DNA from: Chara braunii
Taxonomy: Eukaryota; Streptophyta; Charophyceae; Charales; Characeae
DNA length: 30,087 bases
Assembly: GCA_003427395.1 (NCBI GenBank)
Contig: BFEA01000179.1
Coordinates: 1,643,920-1,674,006 of the forward strand
Direction: 5' to 3'
Under the pieces are notes generated by a model. It had not been told where the DNA came from and did not search any database. It saw only the letters and a program-made list of their open reading frames with translations. The translations under genes were made by a program, and so were the position numbers. Shown here piece after piece: positions 10,685 through 19,766 of this stretch. How positions within the stretch are numbered: position 1 is the stretch's first letter; the number at the start of each line of letters is the position of its first letter.

Positions 10685-10700
10685 TTCCCCCCACTCTTTC
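10685..10700 (-). promoter_or_regulatory. Candidate polypurine tract (plus-strand primer)
   Basis: On the minus strand this reads GAAAGAGTGGGGGGAA, directly before TGTA of the inferred LTR. Composition, length and adjacency fit the RNase H-resistant primer of LTR elements. The last gene remnant ends about 140 bases upstream, as expected of a short 3' untranslated stretch. A twelve-base identical block, GAGTGGGGGGAA, also occurs at 12091-12080. Confidence 0.55.
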
Positions 10701-10837
10701 ACGATGTTCTCATTGCGCACCAATCTCTTGTTAGTGAGTTTCGGAGGGATAGATGAGAGAGGGAGATGAGATGTTATGGATGGTTAGTTTGCTAGGGTCG
10801 ATTTTGTTCTTTTTCCATTTATTTCTCAAAGTTTTCC

Positions 10838-11407
10838 TTAGCTTCCGCCCCTTGGGGTGGAGGAGGGTATGGGGGAGTCGAAGGTTCTACAACTTAGACC
10901 AGGTTGCTCATTTCCGTCATAGCTCTGCCTTTTTATCTTTTCCTCAATCGAGATGCGAACTTCCTCTTCAATCAACTTTGTATATCCAGCAGGGCAACCC
11001 ATAATTCTTTCGCCTCCAGTAACATGGAGCAGACAAGACTCTCCTTGCTTCATGCACTTAACTACTGGTATGCTGACTTTATTCCCAGGGTGACAATTTG
11101 TTGTCATAATACACTTGACTTTCTCATTTTATGCCTTGGCTTTGTCGATAACAAATTGTAGGCAAGTTTTCGGATGCGACTCAATGTCAGGCATTTGCTC
11201 CAGAAGGGGGATGTTCGTCCAGTACAACCGTAACCTTTGCTGTGGTGATACCCACTTCAAATCGGTGGGCCCAGACACAACTCCCCTTAAGTGCTTCGTA
11301 ATCTCAAATCTATCTTCCCATTTCATTGAGAAAACATTCTCGAGCAGAAACCATTTTGATTTCGCCTCATTCATTACTCTTAGAGTTGTAAAAAAATAAT
11401 CTACTTT
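10838..11407 (-). pseudogene. C-5 cytosine DNA methyltransferase fragment (DNMT3/DRM-like, C-terminal motifs)
   Basis: The family transfers a methyl group from S-adenosylmethionine to C5 of cytosine in DNA. One minus-strand frame, interrupted only by TAA at 11131-11129, shows motif VI (FLLENVFSM, with the catalytic-loop-supporting ENV), motif VIII (SPQQRLRLYWTNIP, giving QxRxR) and the motif IX/X region (ERIMGCPAGYT). The segment KVKCIMTTN before the last motif fits the KxxxITT stretch of DNMT3-type enzymes. Motifs I and IV (SAM loop and the Pro-Cys nucleophile) are absent; the frame is closed by TGA at 11410-11408 and no continuation was found to the right. The end after motif X is eroded. 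It is the last gene of the element, beside the polypurine tract. Motif order cannot separate DNMT3 from the permuted DRM type here. It cannot be active as it stands. Confidence 0.78.
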
Positions 11408-11559
11408 TCAGTCCGTGCAATCCATGTTCTCTCGTCATTCTTTCCTCATTCTCATGCTTAGCCTGTTCCCACGTATTTTTCCTATGTCATTTTGCTCAGC
11501 TTATGTGTGTCATCCTCATTCGTCCTTTCTCGTATCCAGACTTTAGAATGCGCATTACT

Positions 11560-12035
11560 CAGTTCTCTTATTCACATTTTTCTTCTGGCCTCTTGCCAGG
11601 CTTCTCTCATACTCATGCAAAGTCCATTTATACGTGTATCTCTTTTTTGGGCGTCTTGCCAGACTTTTCCTTAGGTCTACGCAAGACCAACCTCACATAT
11701 CTTTCTTTTCTGAACATCCTGCCAGACCTTCTCTCAAGCCCATGCTAAGTCAAATACTCATCTATTTCTCTCCTGGACATCTCGCCAGGTCTCTTCTCAA
11801 GGTCATGCGAAGTCATTCAAACATCTTTTCCTCAGCTGGACACCTTGCCAGGCCTTTTCTCAAGCTCATGCAACGTCAATTTCTCATCCATTCTTTTCTT
11901 CTGGACATCTTGCCAGACCTTTTCTCAAACCTGCGCAAAGTCAATTACTCATCCATTCTTTTCTTCTAGACATCTTGCTAGGCCTTTTCTCAAGCCTGCG
12001 CAAAGTCAATTGCTCATCCATTCTTACACTCATGG
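11560..12035. repeat. ~63-bp tandem repeat, about seven copies
   Basis: The word cttgccag recurs near 11593, 11656, 11719, 11782, 11845, 11910 and 11974, each with cttttctcaa(g/a)c, catgc(a)aagtcaa and tcatccattctttt around it. Copies diverge more to the left. The block lies just upstream (minus sense) of the methyltransferase fragment. Confidence 0.9.
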
Positions 12036-12079
12036 TATCCTTCTCTTTTGCACACTTTTCCTTTGGTAGATGACACACC

Positions 12080-12091
12080 TTCCCCCCACTC
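12080..12091 (-). other. Second polypurine-tract-like block
   Basis: GAGTGGGGGGAA on the minus strand is identical to the block beside the inferred LTR edge. Similarity extends to the right of both (a cgatgt...cat(t/c)gc(g/a)c segment). It is followed on the minus strand by GGTGTGTCATC, so it is also an alternative LTR edge (ACACA at 12073-12077). Confidence 0.45.
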
Positions 12092-13312
12092 AAAATGCGA
12101 TGTCCCCATCGCACGACCAGTTCTCACTCGGAGGTATGCAGACCTTGGCCCACCAACTGAGTAGACGGATGCCGGCCCATCAGCCCCAAAAAGGAAGGGT
12201 AATCAGTCCTCCCCCTGCTGATAACTCACCTCATCCCCTACTCCAGTCCGACCTTTTGCTGCCTAAGAGACGGGCGTCATCACTGATGTACCACCCCACA
12301 TCTGGAAGGTAGGTTCAGTCCAAGCCTCCCAAGACCCCATCTTGCCGTAAGTGCTTTCTCGCGAATCGTTCCTCCCGAGCGATGTTTTCTTGGATCCGGC
12401 CTCTTCCTTTCAAGAGAGTTGGGGTTCTCTATTAGTCTGCGAGTGCAGTTACGAAGACCTCGCGGTTAGTCCCGGAATGGTTGTAATATTCCGGCAGGGC
12501 GATGTCACTCGTCCTGTGGTGGTTGCGGCTTCCACCCGATACCCCGCCCGTTTCCTCCCTCTGGATAGTGCTGGTCAATTCAACGCGAGCAACCATGGTC
12601 CATTCCAAACGGCCGTGTCGCCCCTCTACGGCATGGCGTGTGGTTGGGGAGAAAAAAAAGGAGACAGAGGAAAAAGAATGGCTCTCTCGCCCGTTTGGCA
12701 CCACGCCCTTGACGTTTAGGTTTCAACATGAGGCGCAGTTTGAACTCCCCGACTAAAGCTCGTTGTTGGGGTAAATTCCGAACGACCAGCATCAATCAAA
12801 GAGAGAGGTGCTTTGGTCCTTCAACCCTTATTCCTTCTTATGAGGAGCAGGTCGCGCTGAGACTTTTCCCTTAACGGGTAGAGGTCTTGGGGTCACGATG
12901 CAGGCATTGCTATCCCCCTTATGTTGAGACCTGAGACTAGAAAAACAAGAAAGCTCAATCTCTTGCTATTTCCATGGCCGGCCCGACGACCTTACATCAA
13001 GTTGCCTAAGGTCCCCTGGCTATGCAATGCAATATCCAATCTTCGAACACTCAATCCCATGTTATTTCCAAGGCTGATTCTCATGGCTGGTCCGACAGCC
13101 TCTCATCAACAAGGCCACCCACATGGACGGTCTGACGATCATTTTCTCAATAGCCATTTCTCAATACTGACCCTTCCGCCTATTCAATCCTCAATTCTCT
13201 CATTCCTCAACACCCAATCTCTGTGACCGTCCCAACGGTCTCTGCCCTTCTTGATTTTAAGGCTCGGGCTTCTTTATCCTGCCCTTCTCATTCACATCTT
13301 TCCTCCGCCCCC
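12092..13312. other. Internal-region DNA without recognisable gene
   Basis: I see no coherent protein on either strand. Short open frames exist, but their products have no recognisable domain. From 12960 to 13145 there are loose repetitions of ccatggc(c/t)gg(c/t)ccgac(g/a) and catcaa(g/c), suggesting another degraded tandem repeat. Confidence 0.45.
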
Positions 13313-13475
13313 TTGGCTATTTCAACGGCCAACCTAGCGGCCTTTTCCATCTCTTCCACTCCTTCAATTGGCTATTTCAATGACCGACCCATCGGCCTTT
13401 TCCATCTCTTTCATCCGTCCATTGGCTATTTCAATGACCAACCCATCGGCCTTTTCCATCTCTTTTGCTCATTCC
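13313..13475. repeat. 54-bp tandem repeat, three copies
   Basis: ttggctatttcaa starts near 13313, 13368 and 13422, with ccttttccatctctt conserved in each unit. Confidence 0.9.
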
Positions 13476-13580
13476 AGCACATTCTCAACCAACCTTTCTC
13501 AATCAAATATGCAGGGGACCCCAATGCCTATTTCAAAAGGAATGACCCTTGTCAAGGGCCATTCCCGAACAACATGGTTA

Positions 13581-13765
13581 GGGTCGTTCTTTCCCATTCT
13601 CAAGTCGAACAGCCTGTTTAGGGCCATTCCTTTCCATTCTCAAGTCGAACAGCCTGGTTAGGGCCATTCCTTTCCATTATCAAGTCGAACAGCCTGGTTA
13701 GGGCCATTCCTTTCCATTCTTAAGTCGAAGAGCCTGGTTAGGGCTATTCCTTTCCATTCTCAAGG
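13581..13765. repeat. 40-bp tandem repeat, 4.6 copies
   Basis: Units start gggccattcctttccattct at 13581, 13621, 13661, 13701 and 13741, exactly 40 bases apart, and end tcgaacagcctggtta. There are very few substitutions. Confidence 0.95.
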
Positions 13766-13863
13766 TTAGTGCCCGAGGGGGTGGACCTCGAGGTTACGGA
13801 TCCCATTTCTGTCTTGGAGGTTAGAAGGAGGTCATCTCATCTTTTGCGTGTTGTTCTCTTTCT

Positions 13864-13950
13864 TCCATTTCTCACAGTAATGTACCATCCATTCCATTTC
13901 TCACAATAATGTACCATCCATTCCATTTCTCACAGTAATGTGTCATCCAT
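13864..13950. repeat. 29-bp tandem repeat, three copies
   Basis: tccatttctcac(a)gtaatgt starts at 13864, 13893 and 13922, exactly 29 bases apart. Confidence 0.9.
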
Positions 13951-14528
13951 GCATACATCCGACTTAGCGTCTAACACTCGAGTTGGGGCTCGCGACCCCA
14001 AGCAGCACTAGCTCACCCTGCCGTTCAACCATAGCAAGAGACAGGGACCCCCCCTATTTTTCTTCACTCGTTCCGACGACTCAGATCTTGACCATTCTCA
14101 GACTAACTTAATGACTCGGTTGGATTAGGCTCCTAGGGAAGGAGTATTCTTCATGCCCCTTAACCCATATGCTCCCTAACCTCTCTTGTACTCATCCAAT
14201 CATTCAATGCATGGTTCGCTCGTCAATCCGTACTCAAAATTTCTTTCCTAAAAAAAACACAATCCTCATTCCATCCAAATTTCACAATATACCCTTCCCA
14301 ACTGGTCTCATCTCATGCCCCATGTGCTTGTCTCGTGTACCCACTTTCGAAGGTAGCTCATCCAAAAGTAGCCTCAATATGCTATTTTCTAATGTTATCA
14401 CGGCACAGTCTCAGCTGACCCTTCCATCACTCATCCTTTGCAAGCTTACTCATACTATACACATTATGCTTCAATGTTTTGCAATTGATCAATAAAACCA
14501 GGATTCTTGCCCAAGTCTCAATCAACAT
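13951..14528. other. No recognisable feature
   Basis: Unique-looking DNA between the minisatellites and the end of the acidic ORF. No convincing open frame was seen on either strand. Confidence 0.4.
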
Positions 14529-15590
14529 CTAATGCCGATTGCTGTCCTGTGCCTCGACTTGCTCGGTTCTTGGTCCACCCTTTTCCTCAGCTGGCCGTCT
14601 AACCCCCAGGCCGAAGGTCTCGATTTCTCTCCTTATCCTTATGATTTTTCGTAACTCTGCCTCGCTAAAAAAATCCAGTGGTGTGGCTTCCACCCCTGCC
14701 CTTGCGAGTTCCCGAGTCTTGACAATCCATTCGTGCCTGATCACATTGGTCCACTGGTGAAACCAATGACTGGGTGTTGGTCCAAACTCGTCCTCCTATC
14801 TGAAAGCCCCGACGTCCGGCTGGTGCATCGGAGGCCGCCCCTCTTCCCTAGGTCTCAAGATCTCATCCTTTTCATCCCCGCTGCTGATTTCTATGACTTC
14901 TCGTACATCCTCCTCCTCGTCCTCCTCCTCTTTTGTTTGTATGGGGCTATACCCACCTGCAAGGTTCTTTGGATCGTAGGTAAAATGAATCTTTGTCCCC
15001 ATCCCATACCCCTCACAACTGCCGTGGCCGCTTCATCCTTCAAGCGGACTTTCCCTTCTCTCCTCACCCTCCTCATGTTCGTTGCGCATGTTTTGTCCCC
15101 CCTCGCTTTCCCCATGCCAAGTCTCATGTCGTCTGCCCTTGTTGGCTCCCTTCTCGTCAGGGACCTGCACCTTATCTCCCATATCTGCATTGCCTCCTTC
15201 TTCCACTTCTGCCTTTTCGTTCCCTCCCTCACTCTCAGATGAGATTTCTATGCCTTCTCCTTCGCGGAGGGGTGAGGGTTTCCTACACAAGCATTTCCTT
15301 CCACCCCTACCTACCACTGGCCCACCCATGAGTCCTATGTACAACTTTCTCTTCGCCGCCCTCCTCCCTTGGCTTGGTCCTGCTTCCTCCCCTCCAGTAG
15401 GCCTGTTGATTGCCCCGCTGTCGTTTTCGTTGCTAAATTCCATTTTTTTCTTTTCTTTTAGACTCTGTATAACAAAACAACACCCGCAATGCCCTGCATA
15501 CACGCATTCCCCCCAGTCCGGTAGACGACTCCCTTTTTTCCCCAAAAAAGATGCTCCCAGTACCCTTCGCATCATGCCCCTTTTATACAT
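14529..15590 (-). pseudogene. Extra acidic ORF downstream of integrase, unknown function (broken)
   Basis: An ATG at 15590 opens a minus-strand frame of 185 codons. The same frame resumes at 15002-14796 and 14744-14529 after stops at 15035-15033 and 14798-14796, which would make one protein of about 350 residues. A parallel frame at 15232-14891 looks coding over part of this, so a short frameshift is also possible. The product is hydrophilic: a basic stretch (GRRAAKRKLYIGL), a Cys pair (KCLCRK), long Glu/Lys/Gly runs and two EISS motifs followed by acidic residues (GIEISSESE near residue 113; EVIEISSGDE at codons near 14900). The last third, with LDFFSEAELRKIIRIRREI, looks helical. It starts 233 bases after integrase, where env or accessory genes sit in other elements. 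No membrane segment is seen, so an envelope is unlikely. It may have been the N-terminal part of the methyltransferase protein whose C-terminal motifs lie further on. Function is not recognised. Confidence 0.6.
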
Positions 15591-15823
15591 TTCCCTCCTT
15601 ATGCAAAAAGCGTCGTTTGTGAAGATCCCATTTTTTTCCGGTCAAAAACTATGGTACAATGCCCCAAACACCCCTCCCCATCGTCGCACAAGCCAGATAT
15701 TGCAAACCCCCAAGTCATGTTGCCTTCCAACCTCAGTCAGTCTAAGCCATTGCCCCAGTCCCCCAAAAATGACAGTCCCATGGACATGGTCAGAGACAAA
15801 CCATAGTGTGGGCAAGGCTGTAG

Positions 15824-17040
15824 TCAGTCTTTAGCTTGTGGCTCCTCAGTTTCGTTATCTTCGGCCTCTTGAAGCCATTGTTCCACCGGGTCCCGACTTA
15901 GAAACCTGACCAATCGTTGCCCCAGGAAGGGCCCTTTCAATCCAGTTTCATCCAAATCTTCCAGTTCGAAGGTGTTCAGTCCCACCCGCTTAGCGACCCG
16001 GTAGGGGCCTTTGAACCTTCTTCCCAACTGTCCTGACCAAGTACTTTCTAGTGCCGAGTTCCTTAGCAATACCATCTCTCCCACTTGAAGTGGCTCCTTT
16101 CTGACATTCTTAATCTGGTCCCACCTTGCCTTGTCCCTCATTCTGCTGTCTAGTACGTGGTTGGCGATGTCTTCCATGACCTCCTCGTTCTTAAGGATCT
16201 GTTGACATCTTGCCTCGATTAACTCTTCAGTAGTCATTTGCGGATCATCATCTAACCTATTCCAGGTAGGTACCAAGGCTTCCACAGGAAAGTCGATCTC
16301 TCTTCCGTACCAGAGTTCCGCCAGGATACATCCTGTTGTCCTTTTAGGGGTCATATTCTCAACAAAGATAGTCTGCTTAAGATACCTAGGCCAGTTCCCC
16401 AGATAGTCCGCTGCGAGCTTTGCAATTGTGTTCGTTAAGGTTCGGTGCCCCCTTTCCACAGGCGCATTGGCCTCAGGGTGATACGGCTCGACGAGTTTGA
16501 TCAGTACGCAAAGTCTTTTAAGCGTCCTCAATACTTCTTGATTCACAAACCCCATCCCATTGTCTGTTATAAACCTCCTGACGAAAGGATGCCTCAAGTA
16601 GAAGTCTTCTATCCAGTCCGCCACACTCCTCCCTATCTTTTTCTTGTGGGCGACCGCCTCCACGAACCCACTCAAGTTGTCTCGCGCATCCAGGATATAC
16701 CTGTACCCATCCGTTGATACAGGCATGACCCCAAGGTCGAGGTGGACCAGATGTCCCGGCCCTAGCACCCGCGTTGGTCTAAGCGGCTCGAAGACCCGCA
16801 CCGAGCTTCGTTCTTGGCAAATAAGGCAAGTCTGGCAGTGTATGGCGACCATGCCCGCCATGAGTGGCCAATAATAGAGTGACGTCATTTTTGCAAGCGT
16901 TCCTTTGGACGACCGATGACCTCTAGCCAACCCATCATGCATTGCTTGGATAACGTCTACTCGCCTAGATCTTCCGCACACAACCCTTCTGGCATAGCAC
17001 CTTCCTCCATTCAGGACAAATGCCCACCCCTTAGGACGTA
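15824..17040 (-). CDS. Integrase domain of pol (catalytic residues intact)
   Basis: Integrase inserts the element cDNA into the chromosome. Numbering from 16981, the zinc-binding H2C2 motif is H15-x6-H22-x29-C52-x2-C55. The catalytic triad is D82 (HLDLG), D140 (ITDNGMGF) and E176 (APVERGH), with exactly 35 residues between the last two, the D-D-35-E signature. A GPY/F module follows (KGPYRV, residues 324-329), then an acidic tail and a stop at 15826-15824. No chromodomain is seen. The first Met in the open frame is not a true start: homologous reading continues upstream (NGGRCYARR) to about 17040, where a one-base frameshift separates it from the RNase H/connector frame. Integrase is normally cut from the Gag-Pol polyprotein. 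This is the best preserved part of pol. Confidence 0.93.
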
Positions 17041-17595
17041 CCTTTCGGCTTCTTCTCTTGCTTTAATACTGACTTCCGTAGGTTGTTTGTTTCCTACCAA
17101 CAACAGTCCGATCTCCCGAAAGAGCCCTTCGTATGATTGGGCATAAAAAAACTCCTCCCTTTCCTGACCCCCATCCTTTTCTTCCTGCATCTGGTTTACC
17201 ACCCATTGCAACTCTTTCCTTTCCCAAGATTCCACTAAGCTCATCACTGCTTCCCGGCCTCCCACGACCGCCATTGCTATTAGTTCCTCTTTCGGTCCTA
17301 CTATTGCTCCCCATGAGTCATTTTCTTCTCTACGTCCTCGAGTGGTGACTGGTCCTTCTCTAAGTTCTGCTACTACGGTAGGTGCCGCCTTCCCCAAAGT
17401 CGGGATCAATAGTTCTCCCGATGTGCACTCCTTGCTCATCATTTCATTATCCACCGCGAGAGTCCCTCCTTGGTATTCGAGGAATGCGTCTATGGGCTCC
17501 GCATCCTCCACCTCTTCAGAAGTGATGCAGACCCGGCTCAGCCCATCAACTTTGTTCCTAATTCCTGCAATCCGCTCGATCTTATAATCGAACTG
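17011..17595 (-). pseudogene. RNase H C-terminus and connector of pol
   Basis: This is the same frame as the RT/RNase H segment, resumed after TGA at 17598-17596. It opens with FDYKIERIAGIRNKVDGLSR, which fits the end of a Ty3/gypsy RNase H (FD-x-I-x-x-x-x-G-x-x-N-x-V/A-D-x-L-S-R), including the last catalytic Asp. About 150 residues of charged connector without a known motif then lead toward the integrase zinc finger. The frame ends at TGA 17013-17011, but the true path shifts by one base near 17040. Confidence 0.75.
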
Positions 17596-18540
17596 TCAGA
17601 TAAATCCTACCCATCTCCCCACCGGTGGATCTATAGGCCTGTAATTCTTTAAGGCCCCTACAACATTCGTCGGATCGATCCTGAGGATGAACCGCCTCCC
17701 AAATAGGTAGGCCTGAAAGGTCTTAAGGCAGTGCAAGGTGGCTAGGACCTCCTTCTTGAACTTCGAGTACCGCCCCTCTACGGGGTTCAGGGTTCTACTT
17801 TCGAACCTAATCGGCCTCTCTTTTCCTCCCTCATCCCTTTGAATCAACACACCCCCTACGGCCAAAGGTCCTCCATCCGTCTCTAAGATGAAGGGTCGTC
17901 CTACTTCGTCATTAAAACAAGGTGCGGACAGAGCGACTGTCTCAGAGGTCAATATGTCCTTGAGCTTTTGAACAACTCCTTCTCGCTCCTCCGTCCAATC
18001 CTTTGTTCCTTCCTCCCTGATCATAGCCCGGATAGGCTCCTCAATCTTGGCAAAATTCTTAATGAAGATCCTCCAGAAACCGACCACTCCTAGGAATGCT
18101 CTCACTTCCGTTGTAGTGCGCAGGGGGGTTGGCCACTGCGATATCTTGTCCGTTTTCGCCGGATCCGGCTTCCTACCGTAAGCACCGCAGTGAAATCCTA
18201 GTATGGTTACTTCTGGTACTACTAGAATACTCTTTGGTCCACTAGCCGTGATGTTGTATACTAGGAACTGGCGGAGCAAGTCCTCGATGTCTTGTAGATG
18301 GTCCCATACAAACTTTTGGATTCCTGGTTGGACTTCTGTCTCGTCCTTCTCCTGCGCACCTTTGATTGCATTGTCATCGACATAGGGCTCACACTTTTCC
18401 GGAAACATGTCCCCGGCCACGGCGAGCATTCTGCATTGCGCTTCGGCCACCTCGTTTGTGAATCCCATAGGGGTCACTTGCATTTGTAACTGGCCTACGG
18501 GGTGGTGCATAACGGTGTACGGCATGTCCCGGACATCCAA
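17596..18540 (-). pseudogene. Reverse transcriptase (C-terminal part) and RNase H of pol
   Basis: Reverse transcriptase copies the element RNA into DNA and RNase H removes the RNA. Numbering from 18540, the catalytic YVDD box is at residues 53-56. It is preceded by the fingers/palm stretch MPYTVMHHPVGQLQMQ and TPMGFTNE, and followed by ILGFHCG and TEVRAFLGVVGFWRIFIKNFA (thumb). RNase H starts around PFILETDGGPLAVGGVL (first catalytic Asp) and includes RRFILRID. It is in one frame with 19002-18553, separated only by TAA at 18555-18553 inside the conserved SGYDQ motif, where a Tyr codon is expected. It ends at TGA 17598-17596, where Trp is usual. Confidence 0.92.
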
Positions 18541-18552
18541 CGGGAGCTGGTC

Positions 18553-19160
18553 TTACCCTGAGTACAGATCTATCAGGGAGTAAATGCTCCGATCGGCATG
18601 CGATTCTGCTAATACGTCAGCCTGAGGTAGCAAGCCAGCATCCCGGATGGTTACCGCATTCAACTTCTGCAGATCCTGAATCCACCTTAGTGTCTTGTTA
18701 GGCTTTCGAAAGACGAACCACCGGTTTGCGTATGGTGACGCCGTAGGCTCCGCAACGAAGGAGTCCATTTTTGCTCGGAGGAGGTCTGTCACTTCCTCTG
18801 CTATCCCAAATTCATAGGACGGCCTCTTGTCATTCAAGCACTCATGTTCTACCGTGTGGATTCTGACTGGAGGGATCAGCTTCGCATCCAGTCGCCCCTT
18901 CTGGTGATCACTAAAAGCAAATGTCAGGTGAAACTCCTGACAGGTCCTTTTGATCAGGCGGGTTTCTTCTTCCGTTAGGAACCCGTTTATCCCTATCTTC
19001 ATTGTGTCAGCTACCTCATCTGGTATCCAATGTCCCTCCGTCGCCCTTCTTTCTTGGATTACTTAAAAGACCTCTTCCTCCTTCTCCATAGCCTCTTCCT
19101 TTGATATCTCTAGCAGGATAGAGACCGGTTTTGCTTTCTTCCCTACCGGGTTGTACTTTC
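18553..19160 (-). pseudogene. Reverse transcriptase N-terminal part of pol
   Basis: From 19002 the frame runs 149 codons: PPVRIHT, SPYANRWFVFRKPNKTLRW, IQDLQKLNAVTIRDAGLLP (fingers, template contacts) and SLIDLYSG, whose Asp (codon 18570-18568) is the first catalytic aspartate. Homologous reading in the same frame continues upstream of that Met to about 19160 through a TAA at 19065-19063, so the Met is not a genuine start. A further frameshift near 19160 separates it from the protease/linker frame. The RDAGLLP variant is found in RTs of some algal and fungal gypsy elements as I recall them. Confidence 0.9.
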
Positions 19161-19766
19161 GAACACTTCCTTCAAGGATCTTTCTCCTAAAAAATGAACA
19201 GTCGGGATCGCCCTCGTTGCCTCTACCACTCGTGGTTGAATACTAACTAGTTTCCCATTCAGGCAATATCACTTTTGCACCTCTCCTTCAAACTTGGCCA
19301 ATGCTGCTGAGTCCACTCCTACCTTGTGGTATCTGAGAGCCTTGATGAGTTGTAACAGATCGGGGATCTCGAGTGCAACTTCTGGCACGTCTATGCGTAC
19401 TTCTTTTCGTTTGGGCAGGCTAGCACCAAGTTCGACTTCTGACTCCTTTTCTGCTACCATAACTCCTAGGACTTCATCCTCCTGCCTCCTCTTCTTCTGG
19501 GGCGGGCCCATCTTGATCCACTCCCTCTTATTGAATGCCTCCTCAATCATGATTTATACCCTTTCTCTTATACCCTCCATCCGCGCGAAAGCCCGTTTTC
19601 TCATGCTATCCTCGAACGACGGCAACCATGTTGCCAATTTCCCCTTCGGGGGGTCTCCCCCGGTTCCAAGGAGTCGGAGGAGCTCTCCCCGACCGGTCAC
19701 TGGATCCTCTATGTCTACCATGTATGAGACATCGTGCAAGTGCATGCCTATCATTTCTACGCTTAC
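19161..19766 (-). pseudogene. Protease-RT linker of pol
   Basis: This segment continues the protease frame past TGA 19769-19767, then TAA 19556-19554 and TGA 19271-19269. It shows GMHLHDVSYMVD, then a Lys/Arg-rich PPQKKRRQEDE segment that could be a nuclear localisation signal, and a helical LLQLIKALRYHKVG. No enzymatic motif is present. Three in-frame stops in about 600 bases show that it is dead. Confidence 0.65.

Noticed and set aside
12351-12719. 122-codon + strand frame in the internal region
   Set aside because: No recognisable motif, opposite strand to the element, and a similar-length frame on the other strand; likely chance.
14529-15590. Envelope gene in the env position
   Set aside because: No signal peptide, transmembrane segment or Cys-rich ectodomain; the product is acidic and hydrophilic.
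15082-15834. 250-codon + strand frame
   Set aside because: Antisense shadow of the acidic minus-strand ORF; Pro/Ser/Leu-rich composition follows from the purine-rich opposite strand.
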